A stretch of DNA of 64,000 nucleotides from Verrucomicrobiota bacterium (GTDB lineage: Bacteria > Verrucomicrobiota > Verrucomicrobiia > Limisphaerales > J093), in NCBI GenBank assembly GCA_016871715.1, contig VHCO01000007.1:1-64000 (forward strand). Direction: 5' to 3'. The stretch's first letter is position 1. Each line of letters starts with the position of its first letter. Below are positions 7,724-17,169 of the stretch, piece after piece. Below the pieces are notes generated by a model. The model searched no databases. It was given only the letters and a program-made list of their open reading frames with translations, and had not been told where the DNA came from. The position numbers and the translations under genes were made by a program.

Positions 7724-9673
7724 TCACCGCGGCGCGCTCCAGTCCAGCGGCGGCTTGAGGTTGACCCGATCCGCCGGCGTCGCTGGGCGGTTGCCTGGGA
7801 TCAACTGCACGGCCAGGTCCAGAATGCCCGAGGTGGGGGCGGTTACGGTGAACGCCGTCATGACCGTGCCGCGATTTGGCGAATCCCATTCGTTCTTTGG
7901 CTTTGCGGTGTCGAGCAACGCCCAGGTGGCGGCGGTGGGTTGCAGGATCCGAAGGGTCAGGGAGACATCCTGCTGCCGCAGTTCCAAAGAGCGGGCGCCG
8001 GGCTGGACGGCTGTCGCCGGCGTCACCATCCCCCAGCGCACGGACACGCCGGGCTGCAAGCCGGTCAGACGATCGCGCACCAGCACCTCGCCGGTGGGCA
8101 GCAGAGCGATGCCACGATGCGCGGTGGCCGCTTGGCCGGCATAGACCGCGCTCATGTCCACCACCGAGTGCGGGAAGTCGGGCGAGGCGGAGAAACGGAC
8201 GATGCTGGCGTGGCCGGCGGCCTGTTGCAGTTGGTCGTCAATCACCAGCGTGTTGTGGCTCAGGCTGCCCTGGCGAAAGACGGTCCAGCGCTGCGACTCC
8301 TGCGCCATGCTCCAGAAGTTCATCCCACGGGACTCGATCCGATGATACCCCTCTGCGCCGAGATCGGTCGCCCACCGAACCCCCTCAGCGTCCAACACGA
8401 AGGAACCGATGTCCATGTGCCCGTGCGGGCCGGAGGGCGACCCGGCCTTGATCCCTACGAACACGGCCTTCGGATCCGTCCACGAGCTGCGGTGCAACGC
8501 GATGGGCACCATGCAGTCGCTGGTCCAGTGCAAGGGCAAACGCGCGACGTCGGCGTGCGAGTCGTCTTGGAGCCAGAGCAGCAACAGGGGCAGGAAACGG
8601 TCCGATCCGGAGATGCCGTCAGGGCGCGCGGACAATCTTCTACGCATGGGCGCGGCTTCGCCGGTTAACCATTCCGGCCGCGAATAGCGGGCGGCAAACC
8701 AATGCACGGCCGGCTCCACACCGCGTCCCGAACCGCCGTCGGCGTAGTTGAAGGTCAATCCAGACGGGCCGGTCGTCAGCGCCAGGTATGCGCCGGTCTG
8801 ATCGAAGCCCGGCGCCTGGTCGAGTCCGAAGCTGCTTCCCAGCGCGGATTCAAGGATGGCGATGAGCAGGACGTTGAAGGTCGAGCCGTAAGACCAGTAG
8901 CCGGGGCCCTCCGGGTAGCTGCCCTTGGGCGCAAAGGCGGCCATCGAGCGCGGCACGTTGGCGAGCGCGCGATGCACGGTCTTCGCCGCCGCCTCGCGGT
9001 CGTCCTCGAGGACCGATAGCGCGCCGGCGACCATGCCGGCATGGCAGACCTGGCCCCAGTTGTTGGCCGCGCGCGTCCAGCCGTTGTGTGGGGTGTCCAG
9101 CGGAACGCGAACGCCTTTCGACAGGATCGCAGCCCGAATGGTGTCGCGGGCTGCGGGATCGAGCTGGTCGTAGAGCCAGTCGTAACCCATGCCCAGCGCC
9201 AAGGTCATTTCTCCCACGTCCAGGAAGTGACCAGGATTCCAGTCGGTGAACGCCGCCGCCGCCAGCATTTCGCGCGCGGCGCGGTCGGCATAGGCCCGGT
9301 TGCCGGTCAAATGGTATGCCATGGCCAGAACGATGACGCGGCGAACCGCACGGCGCGATTCGCCCAGCAGGCGGCGGCCTTCGAGCTGCCGGGCGATGGG
9401 GGCGGCCTCGATCATGGCGTCGGCATCCCGCCGCACCACGTCGGCGATCTCGCGCAGGCGGGCATTGGCGGTCACGCGGTCCCGCAATTGACGGACCTGG
9501 TCCGGTTTCATCAGCAGGCGGGGACGCGGAAACTGGGTGCGATCCATTAAGGCGCGCACCTCCGCTTCGCTGATGGAAGGCGGGTAGGTGGTTGGGATGG
9601 CGGCAACGGCCGGCAGGCTGCCGACGAGGCATGTCAAGCCGAGGCCAAGGGCAACGAGAATTTGATTTGTCAT
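7724..9673 (-). CDS. Secreted heparinase II/III-family polysaccharide lyase
   Basis: The 649-residue protein begins with a signal peptide (MTNQILVALGLGLTCLVGSL). Its alpha/alpha-toroid half includes FPRPRLLMKPDQVRQLRDRV, GMGYDWLYDQLDP and HNGWTRAANNWGQVCHAGM (the Asn-rich active-site region of alginate/heparin lyase-like toroids). The C-terminal beta-sandwich has the heparinase II/III signature SPSGPHGHMDIGSFVLDA with the metal or substrate histidines. Such enzymes cleave uronic-acid polysaccharides in the periplasm or outside the cell; the substrate is not predictable. The start at 9673 is chosen because the reading frame further upstream encodes an unrelated ATPase remnant. It is intact while its neighbours on both sides are broken. 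Confidence 0.88.
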   Translation of the reverse strand: MTNQILVALGLGLTCLVGSLPAVAAIPTTYPPSISEAEVRALMDRTQFPRPRLLMKPDQVRQLRDRVTANARLREIADVVRRDADAMIEAAPIARQLEGRRLLGESRRAVRRVIVLAMAYHLTGNRAYADRAAREMLAAAAFTDWNPGHFLDVGEMTLALGMGYDWLYDQLDPAARDTIRAAILSKGVRVPLDTPHNGWTRAANNWGQVCHAGMVAGALSVLEDDREAAAKTVHRALANVPRSMAAFAPKGSYPEGPGYWSYGSTFNVLLIAILESALGSSFGLDQAPGFDQTGAYLALTTGPSGLTFNYADGGSGRGVEPAVHWFAARYSRPEWLTGEAAPMRRRLSARPDGISGSDRFLPLLLLWLQDDSHADVARLPLHWTSDCMVPIALHRSSWTDPKAVFVGIKAGSPSGPHGHMDIGSFVLDAEGVRWATDLGAEGYHRIESRGMNFWSMAQESQRWTVFRQGSLSHNTLVIDDQLQQAAGHASIVRFSASPDFPHSVVDMSAVYAGQAATAHRGIALLPTGEVLVRDRLTGLQPGVSVRWGMVTPATAVQPGARSLELRQQDVSLTLRILQPTAATWALLDTAKPKNEWDSPNRGTVMTAFTVTAPTSGILDLAVQLIPGNRPATPADRVNLKPPLDWSAPR

Positions 9674-9814
9674 GGGGATGGAGATGCAGTGATTGAACGT
9701 GTGTTTGGAAATCAGCGCCGACGGACGGCGGCGGCCTGGGCATCGACTTTGCCCCGGTGGTTGAGCTGTACGGAATCGAGCCACCCGGTTTCCTCGGCGT
9801 CGGCTGAGTCGCGC

Positions 9815-9955
9815 ATCCAACTGAGAGTCGTCGAAGAACGGGGCGACTCGCTGCACGGCTCCGCGAATTTGCCCATAGGCCTCCTTGTGTTTCTCACGCA
9901 AAACGAAGAGAAATGCCGCGAGATTCGACCCGTCCGGCCTCTGGGGGTAGTTCCG
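9815..9955 (-). pseudogene. Remnant of an AAA-family ATPase
   Basis: A 47-codon stretch reads NYPQRPDGSNLAAFLFVL, REKHKEAYGQIRGAVQRV and APFFDD, which matches a central segment of RecF/SMC-like AAA ATPases of the AAA_21 type. There is no Walker A before it or Walker B after it, and the frame then runs straight into the heparinase gene. The remaining DNA to 9680 is open in a second frame (ADAEETGWLDSVQLNHRGK) that I cannot assign. A decayed fragment. Confidence 0.5.
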
Positions 9956-10080
9956 GTGATGGCATGTCGGGTTCCCTTTACGCCGATGCGCCCTGATTGT
10001 CGAATTCCGAATGCGCTTTCGCCCGCCGCACGTCCACCGCCGTGATGAGCGAATGGCCGTAGGTGACCTTGGCCGGCCCG

Positions 10081-10781
10081 TCAGGGCCGGTTCCCCTGAT
10101 TCAGCCACACATCGATGCGCGGGGTGTCCCAGGTGTAGGGTTTAGTCACGATGTCGAGTTTGCCGTCGCCGTTCACGTCCGCCAGCCGGCTGTCGTGATT
10201 GCCGATGCCCACCGAGAGTTCTTGCGTCCGAAACTTGCCCTGGCCGTCGCCGTAGAAGATCCAGGCGGTGCATTTGTCCTTCGGTCCCGGCGTGTGCATC
10301 TCGGCACAAAAGAGGTCCAGGTGTCCGTCGCCGTTGAGGTCCCCGGTTTCGAGCGTGTGGCCGGAGAGCACGTCGCGGTCGAGTAGCTTGCGGCGGGTCC
10401 AGGACTTTGGATCGGCCGGATCGCTTGGGCACTCGAGGAACCAGAGCGGGCCGTTGCCGTCGCCGGGCGCCACCGCGATCTGCGCGACTTTGCCCGGCTG
10501 AAAACGCCCCGCCACGATGCGCCCTGGATGATCGGTCACTTGGATGGGCGTGAACCTGTTACCGCTTGCGTGCGTTCGGCGATGACGATGTCCGCCGCGC
10601 CGTCCCTGTCGATGTCGAAGACGACGCAGGCGGTTTGTTGTTTGCCGCCATTGGGCACGGGCAAATCGCCACTCCTGCTGGAAAGATGTTTCCAGGTCGG
10701 GGTGGGGACGCCGGCGATAGCGCCGGCAAGTGAAGCTGCCAACAGCGCAGTGCCGGTGAGGAGCATGGGGATGGTTTTCAT
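10081..10781 (-). pseudogene. VCBS/FG-GAP repeat protein, broken into two frames
   Basis: The 5' part (start 10781) has a signal peptide (MKTIPMLLTGTALLAASLAG) and an FG-GAP calcium-type repeat, VVFDIDRDGAADIVIAERTQ, then runs out of frame and stops at 10536. The 3' part, in a different frame, has two more FG-GAP repeats: LETGDLNGDGHLDLFCAEMH and LADVNGDGKLDIVTKPYTWD, and ends with a normal terminus. Intact homologues are much longer beta-propellers, so both a frameshift and a deletion of intervening repeats are likely at about 10536-10545. Confidence 0.75.
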
Positions 10782-10828
10782 GTTGGGTTGGTTCGGATCG
10801 AGAGCATCGACGGAGCGCTGGAAGCGTA

Positions 10829-10850
10829 GCGCAGACAGGAATGTCTGAGC
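10829..10850. repeat. Dispersed palindrome CAGACAGGAATGTCTG
   Basis: The palindrome CAGACAGGAATGTCTG lies at 10832-10847, just upstream of the broken VCBS gene, and is a variant of the GCCGACAAGAATGTCGGC family at 7561 and 12194. The rest of 10782-11000 holds no recognisable gene. Confidence 0.6.
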
Positions 10851-11000
10851 GCCCGTCACCATGCGTCGCAAGATGTTATTTCCTCCCTATCGCTGGTTTG
10901 TCCAGGCAATAGACGACTGCGTTGTCCCACACCTGGTCTGCGATCGGCCCTGAGCGGCGGGGCCTTGGCTTCTTGGGGGATCGCGGGCACCCTGCGCGCC

Positions 11001-11764
11001 ATGCACAGCCTTCTCCCCTGTTTCGTGGGCATCGCCCTGGCCGCGGCCCTGTCCGCTGGTCGGGCAAACACAACACCATCAGTTGCCCGGCCGGACATCA
11101 CTTCTACGAAGGCCGCTGGCTGCGCGATCCCCAATACCTGGACGACTATGCGGTGTTCTGGTTTCGCAAGGGCGGCGAGCTGCGGCGCTACAGTTTCTGG
11201 GCGGCGGACGCGCTCTGGGCGCGGCACCTGGTGCAACCCAATGCCGCGCTGCTCGCCAACCTGCTCAACGGACCGCCCCAAGAGCACATCAGTGTGCGCG
11301 ATTACTTCGCCACGCTGAAGACCTACGCCAAGTCCCACCGCTTCACCCGCGACGATGGCCGCGTGGTGCCGTGGATTGATGAGAACCTCAATCCGTTCAC
11401 CGGCGATTGGATTTCCCGCACCCGGCTCAAGGCGTGGAAGGACGGCACGTGGGACACCGGCAAAGGTGGCCCGGAGCGGGGCAAAGATTACAACCACTCC
11501 ACGTTTTGCGACCTTGTCATCCGCGGACTCGTCGGCCTCCGTCCGCGCGCCGACCGTCAAGTGGAGGTCCATCCACTCGTGCCGCCGGGGGAGTGGGATT
11601 GGTTCTGCTTGGACGGCATCGCTTATCGTGTGCGCACGCTCACCATCCTTTGGGACCAGACCGGGGCGAAGTATGGCAAGGGCGCCGGCATGCGCGTCTT
11701 TGCCGATGGCCAAGAAATCGTCCAGGCACCGAAGCTACAGCGGGTGATGGGCGAGTTGCCCTGA
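11001..11764 (+). pseudogene. MGH1-like (trehalase-type) glycoside hydrolase, internally deleted
   Basis: The ATG at 11001 opens a clean signal peptide, MHSLLPCFVGIALAAALSAG, that then goes out of frame near 11065. From there another frame gives about 230 residues resembling the C-terminal end of mannosylglycerate hydrolase/MGH1-like (alpha/alpha)6 glycosidases: SCPAGHHFYEGRWLRDPQYL, RRYSFWAADALWARHLV, YNHSTFCDLVIRGLVGLRP and VEVHPLVPPGEWDWFCLDG. So the N-terminal leader and the C-terminal end survive, joined out of frame, and the central domain is missing. The gene is dead. Confidence 0.72.
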
Positions 11765-11768
11765 GCCG

Positions 11769-12033
11769 CTGTTGGAGGAGCGAGTTCCACGAGCGCCTGT
11801 TGGAGGGGCGAGTTCCACGAGCCCTCGGGCGCAAGTCCGCAAGGCGGACGCCGCAGGCCGAAGGGAAACCGAGGCGTCGCGGAGCTCCGCCCTCCAGAGC
11901 GGCGACGGTCGATGACCGAGGCGTCGCAGAGCTCCGCCCTCCAGAGCGGCAATGGTCGATGACTGAGGCGTCGCAGAGCTCCGCCCTCCAGAGCGGCAAT
12001 GGCCGATGACCGTGGCGTCGCGGAGCTCCCATG
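11769..12033. repeat. Second array of the 47-bp repeat, four copies
   Basis: Copies start at 11873, 11920, 11967 and 12014 (47-bp period); the last is cut after about 20 bp. The array is preceded by two copies of the segment containing gagcgagttccacgag / gggcgagttccacgag (11775-11820) and by the same long leader found at 61-142 and 189-265. Sequence identity to the first array is very high, so the family is either young or still being homogenised. Confidence 0.92.
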
Positions 12034-12193
12034 TAACAGCTACGCAGCTTCCTCGATCGGAACCAGTCCGTGATCCAGTTCTTGCGCCGGCCCACGACCG
12101 GCTCCGCTGGTTGCGTTGCTCTCCAGCCTGCCGGATCGCGGACGTTCCAGCCCGCTGTCCGATCCATCCATCCATCCCACAGCCGGATGCCCT

Positions 12194-12220
12194 GCCGACA
12201 AGAATGTCGGCGGTACGGCA
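12194..12220. repeat. Dispersed palindrome GCCGACAAGAATGTCGGC
   Basis: An exact copy of the palindrome at 7561-7578, followed by the same cggtacggcagac tail seen near 7453. It marks the downstream edge of the hydrolase remnant at 12226-12575. The stretch 12034-12193 has no gene I can recognise. Confidence 0.75.
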
Positions 12221-12225
12221 GACAG

Positions 12226-12575
12226 GCATCGACCTTGCCGGGTTGAGCCAACACCTGCCCCCAAGGCGGGGGGTGACAGCCAAGGATGGCAAGCCGCAGA
12301 CGATCGCGCGACAGGCTGAGGCCAAACAGAACGCTCGGCGAGAGATTCTCCATCAGCAGGGTGCTGTAGCCACGCGTGAAACGCTTCCACACCCACGCCC
12401 GGGTGAAGGCGGCGTCATGGATGAAGATCTTCCAGCCAATGTGGTCGGTATCCAGCAACACGACCTTGTGGCCATCGGCCGCGGGCGGCGCGGAGGCCCA
12501 AGGGTCCTTCGCTTGATCCCAGCGGACTGTTGAGCGCTCCAATCGCTCGCGGATGATGGAGGCCAGGCAGTACTG
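12226..12575 (-). pseudogene. Fragment of a secreted cellulase-like (DUF6298-type) protein
   Basis: The reading frame gives RERLERSTVRWDQAKDPWAS, then PPAADGHKVVLLDTDHIGW, then WVWKRFTRGYSTLLMENL, resembling the conserved core of large secreted TIM-barrel proteins in which ADGrKVVl.DTDH and WVWksFtRG recur. Neither end of the protein is present: the upstream side meets the apnL-like gene and the downstream side ends in a dispersed palindrome. Family assignment is from memory of the motif and is tentative. Confidence 0.45.
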
Positions 12576-12585
12576 CGACGAGGAC

Positions 12586-14565
12586 TCACGAACGGCGGCT
12601 AAACTGCACGAAGGCATAGGGCGGAAGTGCGGCCTCGATAACGCCCGAGACCTTCTGACAGGAACCCCCGGCAAAGGCGGGAGGCGCCTCGATGTGCCAC
12701 GCGCCCCCGCCAGCCGGTGTGGCCGGCGACCGTTCCAGACCGCTGGCCGTGAACGGACCAGCGATGCGGACCTGCTGAACGCCTGCTGACAAGTTCGCCA
12801 GCAAGACCCGTTGCAGGGCCTGGTGGGAATCAAAGAGCGCAAGGCCCGCCAGCTCGGCGAGTTGGATCGCAGCCACGCCGGCCCACCGCTTGCGCCCCGA
12901 CAGACTGGCCAGAACGTGGAAGAGCGGGAACACGCCTCCGGCAGTCGAGGGGAACTGGTTCGGAAGAGGCGACCCCGTGACGCGCTCCATCACACCGCGC
13001 CAGCCCGTGGTTTCGTACCAGGTGACGCTCTCGACTTCTGCGGTTGCCCAAGCGACAAGGCTGCCCAGGGTCCAAGCGGCTCCGAAGTGGCTGAGTTGAC
13101 GTGGATCCACTTGGGGCGGCAGTTCGCCCGATGCCGGCGCGGGCGCTGGACCGGTCGCCACAGGATTGAACCGCTGCTTCAGGGTCACCGGCGTGACCGC
13201 CAGCGGCCGTCCCCGAGCGAACGCCCGCGCGGATCGGGCGGTCGCGGCCTGCGCCTCCAAGGTCTCCATGACGGAGAGGTGATCGGACGCGTGGACTTGT
13301 GGATTGATGGACCAGAAGAGGAAATCCGCTTCCTTCGCCGCCAACCGACCGAGCCCCTGCTCGCGGTTAAGCTCGCAGAAATTGCAGTCGCTGCCCGCCC
13401 CCACGGGCACGTCCGCGCCGCGCAGGAGCGCTCGCACACGCAGCAGGGTCGCGGGACTGGTGGCGGCTTCGCCCTCGCGGAGCGCCAGGACGCGCGCCAG
13501 CGACGAAGCGTGCCGGCCCATTGCCCGTGCCACGTTGTCGGCCTCCACTTCGCCCTGGCGTGGCAGATGAACGGCCAGTTCCAGTCGCGCCCCCATCTGC
13601 TCCGCCTCGGCGGCAGCCTGCTCGAGCCTCGTTGGCCAGCTTGTGGTCGCCAACCGCAAATCCAACCGCAGATGGGCCGGCCCAAGCTCGCTCAGGGCAG
13701 AGACCTCGTGCGGATCCAACGGCTCGCCGTGACTCGCGATTCCCAAGCCGACGGCCGGCAAGCGCGTAGTCGGTGCCTCTGGAATCTCCAGCGTGAGCAT
13801 ACCGGACGGTTGCGAGACGACCTCGCCTCCCGAGGTTGGGACCTGTGTCGCGCCTGCCAACCGCAGAGTCACCGCTTGGCGAATCCGGCTGCCTTCCGCG
13901 ATGGCCACCGGAAAAGCCAGCCCTAGAGGCGTGCAGTAGGTCTTGAAGCTGGCATCGGTCCAATTGCGTTGGTCCTCCATCTCGAAGACGTCGCCCTCGA
14001 ACTCAAGCTCCGCCCATAGCCCGCCACCGACCTCGTGGGCCAGGCCGGCCAAGTCCTGGAAGCTGCCGCGGCCAATGATCTGCGGGTTGATCGACTCTGG
14101 AAACCGGCCTGCCACGGCACGGCCGTCCGCGCGCCGCTGTCGGGCCGGCGCGCCGGCGCATTCACGGATGGGATGGAGCACGCAAAAGCCGATGCGGTTG
14201 CGGAGGAACGCGGTCTTCGCTGCGCCATCGAAATCGTAGCGGAGCGTTCCGTCCGCAGCGCCGCAGAGAGACCCGTGCCAGACGAAGTGAATGTCTCCCT
14301 GTCGGTGCACCGACTCGAATTCGATGCGGAACGACTGCGCTTTGACGTCCCGCAGCGTCTCCCGAACGACCCCGGGCGGCGTGCCCCAGTTGCGGTCGCG
14401 CACCGCGGCATAGATGCCGCGCAAGACTTCTCGTTCGCCTAGCTTGATCCGCCGCACAAAGCCGGTGCTGGGATCGTAGAGCATCGTGAGCGGGCCGGCG
14501 CGGAGCGGAGCCAGGCACGACGGCGGCTCCGGTTGGCCGTAAGTCAAGAAGGTCTCGGTGAGCAT
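12586..14565 (-). CDS. apnL: D-apionate lactonase (ApnL-like)
   Basis: The 659-residue protein matches the D-apionate lactonase architecture: an N-terminal beta domain beginning LRAGPLTMLYDPSTGFVRRI, GEREVLRGIYAAVRDRNWGT; a TIM-barrel middle (LPAVGLGIASHGEPLDPHEV, LSELGPAHLRLDLRLATTSW, ADVPVGAGSDCNFCELNREQ, FLFWSINPQVHASDHLSVME); and a C-terminal beta domain. ApnL opens D-apiono-1,4-lactone to D-apionate, the second step of oxidative apiose catabolism. It is the last gene of the operon, 3 bp after an ABC permease. Together with ApnO-, OiaC-, OiaK-, RLP- and ApsD-like genes in the same strand run, the assignment is strong. No signal peptide, so cytoplasmic. Confidence 0.85.
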   Translation of the reverse strand: MLTETFLTYGQPEPPSCLAPLRAGPLTMLYDPSTGFVRRIKLGEREVLRGIYAAVRDRNWGTPPGVVRETLRDVKAQSFRIEFESVHRQGDIHFVWHGSLCGAADGTLRYDFDGAAKTAFLRNRIGFCVLHPIRECAGAPARQRRADGRAVAGRFPESINPQIIGRGSFQDLAGLAHEVGGGLWAELEFEGDVFEMEDQRNWTDASFKTYCTPLGLAFPVAIAEGSRIRQAVTLRLAGATQVPTSGGEVVSQPSGMLTLEIPEAPTTRLPAVGLGIASHGEPLDPHEVSALSELGPAHLRLDLRLATTSWPTRLEQAAAEAEQMGARLELAVHLPRQGEVEADNVARAMGRHASSLARVLALREGEAATSPATLLRVRALLRGADVPVGAGSDCNFCELNREQGLGRLAAKEADFLFWSINPQVHASDHLSVMETLEAQAATARSARAFARGRPLAVTPVTLKQRFNPVATGPAPAPASGELPPQVDPRQLSHFGAAWTLGSLVAWATAEVESVTWYETTGWRGVMERVTGSPLPNQFPSTAGGVFPLFHVLASLSGRKRWAGVAAIQLAELAGLALFDSHQALQRVLLANLSAGVQQVRIAGPFTASGLERSPATPAGGGAWHIEAPPAFAGGSCQKVSGVIEAALPPYAFVQFSRRS

Positions 14566-14568
14566 GGG

Positions 14569-15564
14569 TCAATCGGGTTGGGCGACCGTGTAAATCCGCC
14601 GCCGATTCGCCTGGGCCAGGACGCGACTCCGGATGGCATCCAGCAGCACGGCGACGAAGATAACGCCACTGGTGATGAGCGGGTAGAGATACGGATTGAC
14701 GTTGAGAACGTTGAGCCCGTTCTCGATGGTCTGAATCAGGACTGCGCCAAGGACGGTGCCGGGAAAGACCGCGCCGCGACCGCCAAACAAACTCGTGCCG
14801 CCCAGCACCGCCGCCGCAATGGCCATGAACTCGCGGTTGTTGCCGAAACTCGGCGAGACCGCCGGCGCCTGCGACAGGGCGACAATCCCCGCCGCCGCCG
14901 CACACAGGCCGCAGATCGCGTAGACCGAAAACCGGACGGCGCCCGTGTTAATGCCGGCCTTGCGCGCCGCTTCCACGTCGGTGCCAACGGCGTAAACCTG
15001 GCGTCCAAACGGTGTCCGCGTCAGCGCCAGATGCGCGAGCAGCACCACGCCCGCGAAGATCAGCACGGGCACCGGCACGCCCAGCAGGCGCGCCGCGCCG
15101 AGCTCGTAGAAGCTCTCGGGCAGATTCATCGCGCGCGTTTCCGTGATGCGCAAGCCGAGGCCACGGCCAAAGTAGCGCGTGGCCAGCGTGACGACGAAGG
15201 CCATGATGGCCAGGCGCGTGATGAACAGCGCGTTCAACGCGCCGAACAGCACGCCGATGCCGAGCATGATCGCCAGCACCCCACCGAAGGCCCAGCCCCC
15301 CAGGATCAGCTTCCCGCCCACGGCGGCCGCGACAAACATGATCGCTCCCACCGACAGATCCACGCCCGCCGTCAGCAGCACGAAGGTCATGCCCACGGCC
15401 AGTATGCCGGTGGAGGAAGTCTGGATGAGAATGTTGACCATATTCGACGTCTGCAAGAACGCGGGCGAGAGCATCCCGAAGACGACCAGCACCACCGCAA
15501 AGAGGAGCAACGACGCCTGATGCAATACGCGCAAACCCAGGTGGCTGGCGATGGGCGAAGTCAT
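14569..15564 (-). CDS. Ribose-type sugar ABC transporter permease (operon copy 1)
   Basis: The 331-residue membrane protein of the RbsC/BPD_transp_2 family has about ten hydrophobic segments, the substrate-path motif TAGVDLSVGAIM and the coupling region AAAVLGGTSLFGGRGAVFPG. Its start overlaps the end of the ATPase gene by 4 bp (ATGA). With the second permease at 17170-18177 it would form a heterodimeric channel, as in two-permease CUT2 systems. Substrate inferred from the operon: D-apiose or a related branched sugar. Confidence 0.93.
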   Translation of the reverse strand: MTSPIASHLGLRVLHQASLLLFAVVLVVFGMLSPAFLQTSNMVNILIQTSSTGILAVGMTFVLLTAGVDLSVGAIMFVAAAVGGKLILGGWAFGGVLAIMLGIGVLFGALNALFITRLAIMAFVVTLATRYFGRGLGLRITETRAMNLPESFYELGAARLLGVPVPVLIFAGVVLLAHLALTRTPFGRQVYAVGTDVEAARKAGINTGAVRFSVYAICGLCAAAAGIVALSQAPAVSPSFGNNREFMAIAAAVLGGTSLFGGRGAVFPGTVLGAVLIQTIENGLNVLNVNPYLYPLITSGVIFVAVLLDAIRSRVLAQANRRRIYTVAQPD

Positions 15565-17066
15565 GCGAGCCCACCGTGGTGAAGGGCTGCGCGCAGGATG
15601 CGTTCGCGATCGAACTCGTGCGGTTCAATCGTGTCCCGAATAGCGCCGCCGCGCATGACCAGAATGCGATCGCACATGCCCAGCAGCTCCTCGACCTCCG
15701 AGGAAATCAGGAGTACCCCCGTGCCGCGGGCGGCGAGTTGCCGGATCAGCCGGTAGACCTCGTACCTGGCGCCGACGTCGATCCCGCGCGTCGGCTCGTC
15801 GAGCAGGAAGACCTTGGGCTCCTGGAGCAGCCATTTCGCCAGGACAACCTTTTGCTGGTTGCCTCCGCTCAGGGTCTTGACCGGCTGTCCGTCGCGCGCC
15901 GTCGGCGTCAGCTTGACGGCCTCGCGCATGCGCCGCACCTCCGCAGCCACCCGGGGCCGATCCAACCAACCAAGCCACGAGCGAAGCAGCCGAGGCAAGG
16001 CCACCAGCGTGACGTTGTCGGCGATGGACGCTTCCGGGCAGAGACCCTCCGCCCGCCGGTCTTCCGTCAGAAACGCCAACCCGCGCTCGATGCGCTCGCT
16101 CGCAGGCAAATGGCGGATCGATTCGCCTTCGAGGCGGATGTCGCCGGCCGCGCAAGGATCGAGGCCAAAGAGGATGCGGGCGAGTTCAGATCGGCCAGCG
16201 CCCATCAGGCCCGACAACCCAAGGACCTCGCCGCGGCAGAGTTGAAAGGCGATCCCGCGCACGATGCCCGGCTGCGCCACGTCGCGCACGTCCAGCACGA
16301 CCTCTTTCGTCGGTCGAGCGGCGCGGGGGGGGAACAACTGCGTGATCTCACGCCCGACCATCAGCGAAACCAAGCGGTCCATGGCGAACCGCACCGCCGG
16401 TTCGTTGGCCACCACCGCCCCGTCGCGCAGGACTACGATCTGGTCGCACAGCCTCAGGACGTGGTCGAGGCTGTGAGAGATGTAAATCAGCGAGAGGCCG
16501 CGCGCTCGCAAACGCGCGAGGATGGCAAACAACCGCTCGGTTTCGCGCGCTGTGAGGGAGGTGGTCGGTTCGTCCAGAATGATCAGCCGTGCGTCCAGCG
16601 CCAGTGCCTTGGCGATTTCGACCAACTGGCGTTCACCGGCGGAGAGCCGCTCGATCAAGGTATCCGGCGCGTGCGGGAGATTCACCTCCGCCAACAAGCT
16701 GCGCGTCCGCTGCAGCATCTGGCGCCGGTTGATGAACGGGAGCCAGGACCGGCTTCGGGGAAAGCCGCCGATGAAGAGGTTCTCTGCGATGGAGAGGGTG
16801 CTGAAGAGATTCAACTCCTGGTGGATGAACGCGATCCCGGCGCGCTCGGCGTCGCGCGGCGAATCGGGCGCGTAAGGCTGGCCATCCAATCGCATCTCGC
16901 CGGCGTCCGCCCGCACGTTGCCGCCCAGGATGTTCATCAGCGTGGATTTGCCCGCGCCGTTTTCGCCCACCAGGCCGACGGTTTGGCCGGGCTTGACGGC
17001 GAGGCTGACATCCTTCAGCACGTTGACGCCGAAGAAGCTCTTCTCGATGTGCGCGAACTCGATCAC
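15561..17066 (-). CDS. Sugar ABC transporter ATP-binding protein (RbsA-type, two NBDs)
   Basis: The 501-residue tandem ATPase. NBD1 has Walker A GENGAGKST, signature LSAGERQLVEIAKALA, Walker B LIILDEPTTSLTA and the switch histidine in ISHSLDH. NBD2 has the degenerate Walker A usual for this family (GLMGAGRSELARILFG), signature LSGGNQQKVVLAKWL and Walker B FLLDEPTRGIDVGA. All motifs expected for CUT2 sugar importers are present, in contrast to the broken paralogue at 35670-37087. It sits between the two permeases; 103 bp separate it from the upstream permease gene. Confidence 0.95.
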   Translation of the reverse strand: MIEFAHIEKSFFGVNVLKDVSLAVKPGQTVGLVGENGAGKSTLMNILGGNVRADAGEMRLDGQPYAPDSPRDAERAGIAFIHQELNLFSTLSIAENLFIGGFPRSRSWLPFINRRQMLQRTRSLLAEVNLPHAPDTLIERLSAGERQLVEIAKALALDARLIILDEPTTSLTARETERLFAILARLRARGLSLIYISHSLDHVLRLCDQIVVLRDGAVVANEPAVRFAMDRLVSLMVGREITQLFPPRAARPTKEVVLDVRDVAQPGIVRGIAFQLCRGEVLGLSGLMGAGRSELARILFGLDPCAAGDIRLEGESIRHLPASERIERGLAFLTEDRRAEGLCPEASIADNVTLVALPRLLRSWLGWLDRPRVAAEVRRMREAVKLTPTARDGQPVKTLSGGNQQKVVLAKWLLQEPKVFLLDEPTRGIDVGARYEVYRLIRQLAARGTGVLLISSEVEELLGMCDRILVMRGGAIRDTIEPHEFDRERILRAALHHGGLA

Positions 17067-17169
17067 GGCCGGACGTCTGTCTCAGCCCAGAGATTGGGAG
17101 AGCCCAAAGACGTTCCTGGACTCCGACCTCCGTGTCCTCCAAAACTCTGTGCTAAGTCCAACGCGAAGT

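Noticed and set aside
9674-10108. Upstream extension of the heparinase reading frame (to 794 residues)
   Set aside because: The extra part codes for an unrelated ATPase fragment and lacks any start; the signal peptide begins at 9673.
10856-11713. 285-codon minus-strand frame
   Set aside because: Antisense to the MGH1-like fragment, which has clear family motifs on the plus strand.
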